From positions 62,001 to 126,000 of the forward strand of contig NZ_ABVL01000016.1 of NCBI RefSeq assembly GCF_000173075.1: 64,000 nucleotides of DNA. The letters run 5' to 3'. Origin of the DNA: Chthoniobacter flavus Ellin428 (GTDB taxonomy: Bacteria > Verrucomicrobiota > Verrucomicrobiia > Chthoniobacterales > Chthoniobacteraceae). Position 1 is the first letter of the stretch; each line of letters starts with the position of its first letter. Shown piece by piece: positions 52,026 to 60,093 of the stretch. Below the pieces are notes generated by a model. That model ran no database searches. It was given only the letters and a program-made list of their open reading frames with translations, and was not told where the DNA came from. Made by a program: the position numbers and the translations under genes.

Positions 52026-53741
52026 TCACAAGTTCAGCTTCTTCATCTCCTCCACCGCAAAATCCGCGGCGCGGGCGGTAAGGGCCATGTAGGTGAGCGA
52101 GGGGTTGACGCACGAGGTGGAGACCATGCACGCCCCATCGGTCATGAAGACGTTCTTCACGGCGTGGATCTGGTTGTGGCCATTGAGCACCGAGGTCTTC
52201 GGGTCGCGGCCCATGCGGGCGGTGCCCATTTCGTGAATGGCCATGCCGGGGAAGGAACCCTTGTCGTAGGCCTTCACATCCTTGAGGCCGGCGGCTTCGA
52301 GCATTTCCTTGGCGTCATTGGCCATGTCGATGCGCATCTTCTTTTCGTTGTCGCGGATCTCGGCGTCGAACACGACGACGGGCAGGCCCCACTTGTCGCG
52401 CGTTTCCTTGTCGAGCAACATGCGGTTGTCGCTGTAGGGCAGGGTTTCGCCGAAACCGCCGAGGCCCATGGTCCACTCGCCGGGCTGCGTAAGCTCGTCC
52501 TTGAGATCGGCTCCGAAGGAAAGCTCGGCCACGTTGCGCTGCCAATTGCCCCGGCTCGCACCGCCTTGATAGCCGAAGCCGCGGAGGTAATCGCGCTTGT
52601 CGTCGCCGATGTTGCGATAGCGCGGGATGTAAATGCCATTCGCGCGGCGGCCGTAATAGTAGTGATCGTGGCCGCCTTCCCAACGGCCGCTGGCGCCGGT
52701 GCGGAAGTGGTGATCCATGAGGTTGCGGCCCAGTTGATCGGAATCATTGCCCATGCCGTTCGGGAAACGATCGGACGTGGAGTGCATGAGCAGCGCGGTG
52801 GAGCTGATGGCGCTGGCGCACACGAAGATGATCTTCGCGAAATACTCGCGGTCCTGCATCGTCACCGCATCGCGCACCCGCACGCCGGTGGCGCGCTGGG
52901 TGTCGTTGTCGAAGGTGATTTCCGTGACCACGGAATCCGGGCGCAGAGTGAGTCGGCCGGTCTTGGCCGCCGCGGGCAGGGTGGAGGATTGCGTGCTGAA
53001 GTAGGCGCCGAACGGGCAACCCCACGAGCAGCGATTGCGGAACTGGCACGGGCCGCGCCCGACGCCAAGCTGTTCCTCGGCGGCCTTGGAGAGATTGGCC
53101 ACGCGGCCGATGGTCATGACGCGACCGGGGAAGGATTTCTCCAGCCGTTTCCGCACTTCCTTCTCCAGGTAATACATGTCCATGGGCGGCAGGAATTCGC
53201 CGTCCGGCAATTGCGGCAGGCCGAGCTTTTCGCCGGAGATGCCGGCGAATTTTTCCGCGTGGGAATACCACGGCGCGATGTCTGCGTAACGGATGGGCCA
53301 GTCGACGGCGATGCCGTCGCGCAGGTTGGCCTCGAAGTCGATGTCGCTCAACCGATACGACTGCCGGCCCCACATGATGGATTTTCCGCCGACGATGTTC
53401 GGGCGGAACCAGTCGAAGCGCTTCTTCTCGCGGTAGAGCGAGTCGGAGTCGTTCATCCAATACTTCTCCGTCATTTCATTGTACGGATAGTCGCGCGAAA
53501 GCTTCGGGTGCGATTCGATCTGCTGCGTGGTGAGGCGGCCGTCGTATTTCAGTTCCCACGGTGCCTTGAGGGCGTTTTCGTAGCCGGTAATGTGCTCGAG
53601 TTGCTTGCCGCGCTCGAGCATCAGCACGCGCAGACCTTTTTCGGTCAGCTCCTTCGCTGCCCATCCGCCGGAAACACCGGAGCCGATGACGATGGCGTCG
53701 TAGGTCAGTTCCTTTTTTGCGTCGATATTGAAATTAGCCAT
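52026..53741 (-). CDS. GMC-family FAD oxidoreductase
   Basis: A 571-residue glucose-methanol-choline oxidoreductase. The FAD motif is 'AIVIGSGVSGGWAAKELTEK', followed by 'VLMLERGKQLEHITGYENAL', 'NIVGGKSIMWGRQSYRLSDI' and a cysteine-containing 'CQFRNRCSWGCPFGAYFSTQ'. The C-terminal active-site part has 'GMAIHEMGTARMGRDPKTSV' (catalytic His) and 'TDGACMVSTSCVNPSLTYMA'. Together with the small subunit upstream it resembles periplasmic gluconate 2-dehydrogenase-like pairs, but it lacks its own signal peptide; it could be co-exported. The cytochrome partner is absent. Substrate is unknown (a sugar, polyol or sugar acid is usual). Confidence 0.9.
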   Translation of the reverse strand: MANFNIDAKKELTYDAIVIGSGVSGGWAAKELTEKGLRVLMLERGKQLEHITGYENALKAPWELKYDGRLTTQQIESHPKLSRDYPYNEMTEKYWMNDSDSLYREKKRFDWFRPNIVGGKSIMWGRQSYRLSDIDFEANLRDGIAVDWPIRYADIAPWYSHAEKFAGISGEKLGLPQLPDGEFLPPMDMYYLEKEVRKRLEKSFPGRVMTIGRVANLSKAAEEQLGVGRGPCQFRNRCSWGCPFGAYFSTQSSTLPAAAKTGRLTLRPDSVVTEITFDNDTQRATGVRVRDAVTMQDREYFAKIIFVCASAISSTALLMHSTSDRFPNGMGNDSDQLGRNLMDHHFRTGASGRWEGGHDHYYYGRRANGIYIPRYRNIGDDKRDYLRGFGYQGGASRGNWQRNVAELSFGADLKDELTQPGEWTMGLGGFGETLPYSDNRMLLDKETRDKWGLPVVVFDAEIRDNEKKMRIDMANDAKEMLEAAGLKDVKAYDKGSFPGMAIHEMGTARMGRDPKTSVLNGHNQIHAVKNVFMTDGACMVSTSCVNPSLTYMALTARAADFAVEEMKKLNL

Positions 53742-53765
53742 GGGTCGAAGAGTCGAAAGTTGAAG

Positions 53766-54299
53766 TTAGAGGGCCCACGCTTTTTGTCCGGGCTTGAAGG
53801 GGACGTCGCCTTCGAAGCGGCCAGGGATGGGGAGATATTCGAGGGCCTTGGTCGCGCCGATTTCCGAGCAAAAATAGCCGGTGACGGTGAGCTCGCGGAG
53901 GCGATGGAAGAAGGCTTTGTTGCTGATGGCGGTTTGCTTCACCAGTTCGTGGCGGCGCGGGGCGTCGAGGTCGACGAAGCTCTGGTTGTGCAGGCGGTGG
54001 CAGTCGTCTTCGAGCTTGGACAACCCAGCGTAAAATGCCTCCTGATCCTCGAGCACGTAGCAGTCGCGCATGACGCGGATGATGAACTGCTCGGCGCCGG
54101 CCGCTTTGGCGCCCGGGGTGTCGGTGGTGGGGATGATCGTGTCGGCGAGTTCCGTGAGCAGCTTCTGCTGCGCGGCGCTGATCGGTACGCTCGGGCCGAG
54201 GTTGATGACTTGTCCCAGCACGCCGGCGGTGAGTTGCGCGGATAGCGCGCCGCCGAGCAGGAGGGTGAGACGTTGGAGGGCATCGCGACGGGAGATCAT
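53766..54299 (-). CDS. Gluconate 2-dehydrogenase subunit 3 family protein
   Basis: A 177-residue small subunit. 'MISRRDALQRLTLLLGGALS' is a Tat-type signal (R-R motif followed by a hydrophobic stretch), so the complex would be folded and then exported. The mature part has 'QKLLTELADTIIPTTDTPGA' and 'AAGAEQFIIRVMRDCY', typical of the family, and the C-terminal 'GYFCSEIGATKALEYLPIPG'. It lies 24 bases upstream of the GMC gene and 131 bases after ureF. The pairing subunit 3 plus GMC is standard. Confidence 0.9.
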   Translation of the reverse strand: MISRRDALQRLTLLLGGALSAQLTAGVLGQVINLGPSVPISAAQQKLLTELADTIIPTTDTPGAKAAGAEQFIIRVMRDCYVLEDQEAFYAGLSKLEDDCHRLHNQSFVDLDAPRRHELVKQTAISNKAFFHRLRELTVTGYFCSEIGATKALEYLPIPGRFEGDVPFKPGQKAWAL

Positions 54300-54430
54300 G
54301 GAGAAGGGGTAGACAAAAAAGCCCGACTACTTACTCATTTCGCCCCAAAGCGCAATTGGAAGGGCGAGTGGAGCGGAAGAAAGTGCGGGAAAGGCAAGGT
54401 CGTTACCCGGAAGCGCGCGGTTTTCTTAGC

Positions 54431-55129
54431 CTAGGAAATGAAGAGCCGCTCGAAGGCGCGCTCGTGGCGCATGCTGGCGATTTCCAGCAGGGGATTGAAC
54501 CATCCGGCGTGGGCACGCGATACGAGCAGCGATGCTGGTGTCACGCTATTCGCTTCCATGCTGGCCGCGCGCAGGACGCGCTGCACGCCATCCTGGCCGA
54601 TGCGGATCAGCTTGAGCGCCGCGGCGCCCAGCGCGGCGAGAGATTGGTAAAAATAAGCCGCGAGTGCCGCTTCGAGCGGGACGCCCTCGACGCTGGCCTG
54701 CAATCCGCAGACCACGAGGTGATGCCCCGCGCAGGTGCCGCGGGCGATGAGCGTATCGAAAGCGCCGAGCAACGGCGCATCGCCAATGGTGCGCAGCGCC
54801 TTCAACCGCCGCGTGCCGAGTTGAGCGCTGGCCGAGCGCGTCTCTGCCGCCAGCTTCCACGCGCTGATTTCCAGATCGAGACGGCGCAACTCGGCGAGAT
54901 GCCCATCCCGCGCCGCCTCACAGGCGAAACGCAGGTAAGGCAGTTCATGCTGCCGCTGCGCCGGAATAATTTGCCGATGGAGAAATTCGCCAAGCGAACG
55001 CTCATCGCGCACCAACCCCAGCCGCACGATTTCCTCAAACCCCAACGAATGCGCATAAGCCCCCGTGGGAAACAGCGCATCCGCCGTCTGCAACAAAAAC
55101 GGCAGCCAATGGAGATTTTCATCCTTCAT
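54431..55129 (-). CDS. ureF: Urease accessory protein UreF
   Basis: All-helical 232-residue protein that joins UreD to UreG during urease maturation. It has the characteristic 'LQTADALFPTGAYAHSLGFE' near the N terminus and 'EASMEANSVT'-type motif as 'RAASMEANSVTPASLLVSRA' near the C terminus. It starts 4 bases after the ureE stop. The end of the gene is followed by 131 bases without a gene before the Tat-signal subunit gene. Confidence 0.92.
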   Translation of the reverse strand: MKDENLHWLPFLLQTADALFPTGAYAHSLGFEEIVRLGLVRDERSLGEFLHRQIIPAQRQHELPYLRFACEAARDGHLAELRRLDLEISAWKLAAETRSASAQLGTRRLKALRTIGDAPLLGAFDTLIARGTCAGHHLVVCGLQASVEGVPLEAALAAYFYQSLAALGAAALKLIRIGQDGVQRVLRAASMEANSVTPASLLVSRAHAGWFNPLLEIASMRHERAFERLFIS

Positions 55130-55133
55130 CCTT

Positions 55134-55571
55134 TCAATGCCGATGCCCTCCGCTCAACGGATGAAACACCCGCTTGCACGCCGAGTAGATAATCCCTTCG
55201 CGTTCGAAAAGCTGTCGCACCGCGGGATCATCCATCACCCGCACCACGTCCTCCACGATCTCGATTTGGAAATGCAGATTCCCGATCATCCATCCGAGCC
55301 GCGCCGCATCCCCGCCATTCCGCACTCCGCATTCCGAAGTCCGCACTTCCAACACCGGTTCATATTTCTGCGCGAGCACATAGACCGCAACCTCGCTTTG
55401 AAAAACCGCTGCGCCATCCGCCAGCGGTGTCTCCAGGTCGAAGCCAAATTCCTGCCCATCTTCCGCTACGCCGCGCCACCGCCGCTTGGCCAGTGTGAGG
55501 CGTTCGACAGGAATGCGCAGCACGGGCAGTGACTCCGGTTGTTCGCTCAGCGCGTGATAAATCAATTCCAC
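55134..55571 (-). CDS. ureE: Urease nickel metallochaperone UreE, with repeat-like insert
   Basis: A 145-residue dimeric nickel chaperone. The N-terminal part has 'LPVLRIPVERLTLAKRRWRG' and 'FGFDLETPLADGAAVF', and the metal-binding domain 'ARLGWMIGNLHFQIEIVEDV', followed by 'VRVMDDPAVRQLFEREGI' and a short His tail 'FHPLSGGHRH'. Between 'VLEV' and 'ARLGW' lies 'RTSECGVRNGGD', which is coded by a repeat-like sequence and is not part of the usual family. Histidine content at the end is low but present. It starts 2 bases after the ureC stop. Confidence 0.87.
   Translation of the reverse strand: MELIYHALSEQPESLPVLRIPVERLTLAKRRWRGVAEDGQEFGFDLETPLADGAAVFQSEVAVYVLAQKYEPVLEVRTSECGVRNGGDAARLGWMIGNLHFQIEIVEDVVRVMDDPAVRQLFEREGIIYSACKRVFHPLSGGHRH
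55316..55350 (-). repeat. 'Attccgcactccgcattccg'-type repeat inside ureE
   Basis: A degenerate tandem of about 9-10 base units ('cattccgcac', 'tccgcattcc', 'gaagtccgc') of 35 bases encodes the extra 'RTSECGVRN' segment. It is in frame. Confidence 0.55.
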
Positions 55572-55573
55572 CG

Positions 55574-57301
55574 CTAGAACAAAAAGTAACGCTGCGCCAT
55601 GGGCAGCACTTTGGCGGGCTCGCAGGTCAGCACGCGGCCGTCGGCTTTCACCGTGTAGGTTTCCGGGTCGACTTCGATTTTCGGCAGCACGTCATTCCAC
55701 AGCAGGTTGCGCTTGGAGATTTTGCGCGTGTTCTTCACCGCGACGAGGCGCTTGGCGAGATGCAGGTCGCCGAGATGACCACAGTGCAACGAGGCGGTGC
55801 TGACGAACGTGACCGACGTCGAGTATTTGGCGCGGCCGTGCGCGGCGAATTGGTTCCGATAGAAGGTCGGCTGCGGCGTGGGAATGCTGGCGTTCGGATC
55901 GCCCATGTTGGCGGTGGCGATGAGACCGCCTTTTAAGACGACCTCCGGCTTCACCCCGAAGAAGGCCGGTTTCCAGACGACGAGGTCCGCCAGTTTGCCG
56001 GGTTCGATGCTCCCGACTTCGTGGGCGATGCCGTGGGAGATGGCGGGATTGATCGTGTACTTCGCGATGTAACGCAGTGCGCGGAAGTTATCCGCGGCGG
56101 TGTGCACCGGTGCGTCGAGTTTGCCGAATTGCGTCTTCATCTTATGCGCCGTCTGCCAGGTGCGGATGATGACTTCGCCGACGCGCCCCATGGCTTGCGA
56201 GTCGCTCGACATCATCGAGAACGCGCCGAGATCGTGCAGCAGATCTTCCGCGGCGATGGTCTCGGGCCGGATGCGCGATTCGGCGAAGGCGACGTCTTCG
56301 GGAATCTTCGAGTCGAGATGATGGCACACCATGAGCATGTCCAGGTGTTCATCGATGGTGTTGACTGTAAAGGGCCGCGTCGGATTGGTCGACGACGGCA
56401 GCACGTTGGCTTCGCCGCACACGCGGATGATATCCGGCGCATGGCCGCCGCCCGCGCCTTCGCTGTGGAAGGTGTGAATGGTGCGACCCTTGAAGGCGCG
56501 GATGGTGTCCTCCACGAAGCCGGATTCATTCAATGTGTCGGTGTGGATGGCGACCTGGATGTCGAGTTCATCGGCCACTTCGAGGCAACTGTTAATCGCG
56601 CCTGGCGTGGTGCCCCAGTCTTCGTGGAGCTTGAGCCCGACCGCGCCGGCCAGCACCTGCTCGCGCAAGGGTTCGTGGGTCGCGCAGTTCCCCTTGCCGA
56701 AGAAGCCGAGATTCATTGGATACTCGTCCGCGGCTTCGAGCATGCGGTGCAGGTTCCATTTACCGGGTGTGCAGGTCGTGGCGTAAGTGCCGTGCGCCGG
56801 ACCGGTGCCGCCGCCGATCATTGTGGTCACGCCGCTGGCCAGAGCGTGCTCGATTTGTTGCGGGCAGATGAAATGGATATGCGTGTCGATCCCGCCGGCG
56901 GTAATGATGCAGCCTTCGCCCGCGATCACTTCCGTCGCCGCGCCGATGACGAGTCCGTGGGTAATGCCCTGTTGAATGCCGGGATTGCCCGCATGCCCGA
57001 GCCCTACGATGCGTCCGTGTTTGATGCCGATGTCTGCCTTGATCACGCCCTGCACGGCGTCGAGTACCAGCGCATTGGTGATGACCAGGTCGAGCGCTTC
57101 CGCATCCCTGGCCGTGGGCGATTGCCCCATGCCATCGCGGATGACTTTGGCGCCGCCAAATTTCACCTCATCGCCGCGCGCGCCCGCCTCGGCGATCAAG
57201 TCCCGCTCCACTTCGATGAAGAGCTCCGTGTCCGCCAACCGCACCTGGTCACCGGTCGTCGGGCCAAACATCTCGGCATACTGCCGGCGCGTCATTTTCA
57301 T
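55574..57301 (-). CDS. ureC: Urease alpha subunit
   Basis: Catalytic nickel subunit, 575 residues. Metal-site motifs: 'GGIDTHIHFICPQQIEHAL' (two His), the lysine to be carbamylated in 'GLKLHEDWGTTPG', 'DIQVAIHTDTLNESGFVED' and 'IHTFHSEGAGGGHAPDII' (His ligands), the flap with the catalytic His 'DMLMVCHHLD', and the aspartate ligand in 'SMMSSDSQAMGRVGEVI'. All catalytic residues are there. The start overlaps the ureB stop by 4 bases. It hydrolyses urea to ammonia and carbamate in the cytosol. Confidence 0.97.
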   Translation of the reverse strand: MKMTRRQYAEMFGPTTGDQVRLADTELFIEVERDLIAEAGARGDEVKFGGAKVIRDGMGQSPTARDAEALDLVITNALVLDAVQGVIKADIGIKHGRIVGLGHAGNPGIQQGITHGLVIGAATEVIAGEGCIITAGGIDTHIHFICPQQIEHALASGVTTMIGGGTGPAHGTYATTCTPGKWNLHRMLEAADEYPMNLGFFGKGNCATHEPLREQVLAGAVGLKLHEDWGTTPGAINSCLEVADELDIQVAIHTDTLNESGFVEDTIRAFKGRTIHTFHSEGAGGGHAPDIIRVCGEANVLPSSTNPTRPFTVNTIDEHLDMLMVCHHLDSKIPEDVAFAESRIRPETIAAEDLLHDLGAFSMMSSDSQAMGRVGEVIIRTWQTAHKMKTQFGKLDAPVHTAADNFRALRYIAKYTINPAISHGIAHEVGSIEPGKLADLVVWKPAFFGVKPEVVLKGGLIATANMGDPNASIPTPQPTFYRNQFAAHGRAKYSTSVTFVSTASLHCGHLGDLHLAKRLVAVKNTRKISKRNLLWNDVLPKIEVDPETYTVKADGRVLTCEPAKVLPMAQRYFLF

Positions 57302-57609
57302 AGCTTGCCGTCGATTTTGTTGTTGAGTCCGTAGACCTCGCGTTTGCCGGCGAGGGCGACGAGCGAGACTTCCTTGGTGTCGCCGGGTTCGAAGCGCACG
57401 GCGGTGCCGGCGGCGATGTTCAGGCGGAAGCCGCGCGCGGCCTCGCGGTCGAAGCGCAACGCGGAATTCACTTCGTAAAAATGAAAGTGGCTGCCGACTT
57501 GAATCGGGCGGTCACCGGTGTTCGCGACCTGCAGCGTTTTCGTTTCGAGCCCTGCGTTGACGACCAATTCGCCGGGCTCACTGGCGACGATAATTTCCCC
57601 CGGGATCAT
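57298..57609 (-). CDS. ureB: Urease beta subunit
   Basis: A 103-residue structural subunit of urease. 'MIPGEIIVASEPGELVVNAG' and 'VANTGDRPIQVGSHFHFYEV' followed by 'NSALRFDREAARGFRLNIAA' and 'AVRFEPGDTKEVSLVALAG' are the standard UreB segments. It is separate from UreA, as in most bacteria. It starts 6 bases after the ureA stop and overlaps ureC (ATGA). Confidence 0.96.
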   Translation of the reverse strand: MIPGEIIVASEPGELVVNAGLETKTLQVANTGDRPIQVGSHFHFYEVNSALRFDREAARGFRLNIAAGTAVRFEPGDTKEVSLVALAGKREVYGLNNKIDGKL

Positions 57610-57615
57610 AAGTCG

Positions 57616-57918
57616 TTAGCGGATTGGATGATGGACGGTGACGAGCTTCGTGCCGTCGGGGAACGTGCCCTCGACCTGCACTTCGTGGATCATTTCGGCG
57701 ACGCCTTCCATGACATCGCTGCGTTTCAAAATCGTCGTGCCGAAGCTCATCAACTCGGCGACGGATTTGCCGTCACGCGCGCCCTCGAGGATCTCGTAGG
57801 TAATGATGGCGATGGCCTCGGGGTAGTTGAGCTTCAAGCCGCGGGCCTGCCGCCGGCGCGCCAGATCGGCGGCGGTCACCACGAGCAGTTTTTCCTGATC
57901 GCGAGGGGAGAGATGCAT
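57616..57918 (-). CDS. ureA: Urease gamma subunit
   Basis: A 100-residue subunit with 'MHLSPRDQEKLLVVTAADLA', 'GLKLNYPEAIAIITYEILEG', 'ARDGKSVAELMSFG' and the end 'VHEVQVEGTFPDGTKLVTVH'-type sequence ('IHEVQVEGTFPDGTKLVTVH'). It is the first urease structural gene, 47 bases after the dehydrogenase stop. Confidence 0.96.
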   Translation of the reverse strand: MHLSPRDQEKLLVVTAADLARRRQARGLKLNYPEAIAIITYEILEGARDGKSVAELMSFGTTILKRSDVMEGVAEMIHEVQVEGTFPDGTKLVTVHHPIR

Positions 57919-57965
57919 GGTGTTGGTTCAGTTTGAAACGAAAGAGGGCAGATTGGCGATGGCGA

Positions 57966-58930
57966 TTATGCCTTGGGATTGACCACGTTTTGGGGCGTGC
58001 CGGCGAGGAATGCGCGGATATTGGCCACGCTCGTGGTCAGCAACCGGTCACGCGAGGCTTTCGTCGCCCAGGCGATGTGCGGCGTGATGAAACAATTCTT
58101 CGCGGTGAAGAGCGGGTTGTCGACCGCGGGTGGTTCCTTGGCGAGCACGTCGAGCCCGGCGCCGGCGATTTGGCCGCGATTCAGAGCATCAGCCAGGGCG
58201 GCTTCGTCGATCAGCGGGCCGCGGCCCGTGTTAATCAGGAAAGCGGATGGCTTCATCCGCGCCAGCCGGGCGGCGTTGACCAGATCCTTGGTCTCCGGCG
58301 TGAGTGGGCAGTGGAGCGAGATGACGTCGGCTCGCGCGAAGAGATCATCGAGAGCGACATTCTCCACGCCCTCGACGGTGCGGCGAGAGTTGACGATCAC
58401 GTGCATGCCGAAGGCGCCGGGGCGATGTTGCTCACGTCGCGTCCGATCGCGCCGAAGCCGACGATGCCGAGCGTCAGACCCGACAACTCGACCAACGGTG
58501 CATCCCAAAAGCAAAAGTCGCGGCTCTTCGCCCAGCGCCCGGCGGAGACGGCGCGGGCGTGGTCGCCGGTACGATTGGCCAGTTCCAGGATCAGCGCGAA
58601 GACGGCCTGCGAGACCGATGCGGCTGCGTAGCCCGGCACGTTCGTCACCGGAATGCCGAGTTCCGCGGCGACGGCGATGTCCACGACGTTGTACCCCGTG
58701 GCGAGGACGCCGATATAGCGCAAGTCCGGCAGGGCGCGGAGCGTGTCGCCGGTAAGAACCGTCTTGTTCGTGAGAACGATCGGTGCGCCCTGGGCGCGTT
58801 CTAGAACCTTTTCGGGCGCGGTGTGTTCGTGGAGATTCACCGGCCCCAATTCCTCGAGCGCGGACCAGCTCAGGTCGCCGGGATTGAGCGTGTAGCCATC
58901 TAAAACAACGATGCGGTTCGGTGCGGTCAT
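57966..58930 (-). CDS. D-2-hydroxyacid dehydrogenase, frameshifted
   Basis: NAD(P)-dependent dehydrogenase of the glycerate/hydroxypyruvate reductase group. The N-terminal part ('MTAPNRIVVLDGYTLNPGDL', 'VGVLATGYN'-type 'YIGVLATGYNVVDIAVAAEL') and the Rossmann motif 'LTLGIVGFGAIGRDVSNIA' lie in one frame to about base 58415. Then the other frame carries 'FGMHVIVNSRRTVEG', 'RADVISLHCPLTPETKDLVN', 'LINTGRGPLIDEAALADALN' and the catalytic His in 'PHIAWATKASRDRLL'. Adding one base near 58415 restores about 321 residues. It stands between urtE and ureA on the same strand, an unusual neighbour for urea genes. Confidence 0.87.
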
Positions 58931-58984
58931 GGCCGACAGTTAGAAGGCTGTGGGGGAGTTGGGCACGCCTAAATCCCGTTCAGC

Positions 58985-59941
58985 CTAGACCGTGAGATAT
59001 TTTTTTACGACGTCGTCGGTCAATGCGTCGACGGTGCCGGCGCAGACCACCGCGCCGCGGTCCATAATGGCGAAGGAGTCGGCGAGTTCTTTGCAGAAGT
59101 CGAGATACTGCTCGACGAGCAGGATGCTGATTTTCTCTTCGCCATGGAGTTGCTGCAGGGCACTGCCGATTTCATCGCTAAGGATGGTTCCGGTCGACTG
59201 GGATTTACGCAGGGCCTCGATGCAGTCGGCGAAGCGATTGAAGAGCGCGGGGTGTTTTTCGATGCCTTCCTTGAGCAGCACCGTGGCGGTCTCCGTGGCT
59301 TCATCGAGCATCGCCGATGGAAGCACGCTCTCATTTTCCTTCGCTCGCTTCAACGCCTGACTCACCGTGGCGAGCAGGGCGGCCTCGTTGTGATGGCCTC
59401 CGCGGCGCAGCAGCTTAATGGCCTCGCCGATCTGGTCGATGATGTTGGGCTGAATGCCCTCGGTCGGTTCATCGAGGATGAGGATCTTCGGCTCGGTGAG
59501 CAGCGCTCGGCCGATGGCGAGTTGCTGCTGCTGGCCGCCGGAAAGCATGCCGCCCTTGCGCGGCAGGAACTCCTTGAGAATGGGGAAGAGAGAGAAGACC
59601 CGATCGAGGCTGCCATTGGGCTTTTTGCCGAGGGCAATGGCGCCGATGTGCAGGTTTTCCTCCACGGTAAGTTGCGGGAAAATGTCGCGCCCTTGCGGCA
59701 CGTAGCCGATGCCGGCGGCGGCGCGCGCTTCGCTGGAAAGTTTGGTGATGTCCTTGCCATCGAGCGTGATCTTGCCGGCGCTGGGTTTCATCACGCCGGT
59801 GATGCTGCGTAAAGTGCTGGTCTTGCCTACGCCGTTGCGGCCCATGAGGCAGAAGCATTGATGGTCGGGTACTTCGAATTCCACGCCGCGCAAGATGCGG
59901 CTGCCGCCGATGGAGAGTTCGAGGGATTGGACGGTGAGCAT
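58985..59941 (-). CDS. urtE: Urea ABC transporter ATP-binding protein UrtE, with large insert
   Basis: Second ATPase of the urea importer. Walker A 'LMGRNGVGKTSTLRSITGVM', Q-loop 'VPQGRDIFPQLTVEENLHIG', signature 'GGMLSGGQQQQLAIGRALL' and Walker B 'LILDEPTEGIQPNIIDQIGE' match UrtE. After 'AIKLLRR' (about residue 180) there are some 85 extra helical residues ('HNEAALLATVSQALKRAKEN', 'EATETATVLLKEGIEKHPAL', 'TGTILSDEIGSALQQLHGEE') before the usual 'ISILLVEQYLDFCKELADSF'. Length is 318 against about 230 for ordinary UrtE. The reading frame is intact on both sides. Confidence 0.9.
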   Translation of the reverse strand: MLTVQSLELSIGGSRILRGVEFEVPDHQCFCLMGRNGVGKTSTLRSITGVMKPSAGKITLDGKDITKLSSEARAAAGIGYVPQGRDIFPQLTVEENLHIGAIALGKKPNGSLDRVFSLFPILKEFLPRKGGMLSGGQQQQLAIGRALLTEPKILILDEPTEGIQPNIIDQIGEAIKLLRRGGHHNEAALLATVSQALKRAKENESVLPSAMLDEATETATVLLKEGIEKHPALFNRFADCIEALRKSQSTGTILSDEIGSALQQLHGEEKISILLVEQYLDFCKELADSFAIMDRGAVVCAGTVDALTDDVVKKYLTV

Positions 59942-60006
59942 GTTTTTGGAAAGGCGATTAGTAATCCGCGTTTGGTAATGGGGCGTCGGCGAGACGAAGA
60001 GAGTGA

Positions 60007-60082
60007 TTCTTAATCCTAATCTTAATCGTAATCCCTCCGAGGCGCTTGAGAGTAAGATTAAGATTAGGATTAAGATTAAGAA
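60007..60082. repeat. TTAATC-rich inverted repeat, family D, copy 2
   Basis: Left arm 60007-60034 is made of 'tcttaatc' and 'ctaatcttaatcg' units; right arm 60051-60082 is the imperfect reverse complement. It has the same unit and size as the copy at 47471-47546. It lies in the 152-base gap between urtE and urtD, inside an otherwise tightly packed transporter operon, so a regulatory effect such as mRNA stabilisation or attenuation is conceivable. Confidence 0.75.
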
Positions 60083-60093
60083 CGGTCACTGTC

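Noticed and set aside
52164..54245. Long plus-strand frame opposite the GMC pair
   Set aside because: Shadow of two well-supported genes.
56021..57334. Long plus-strand frame opposite ureC
   Set aside because: Shadow of the urease alpha subunit.
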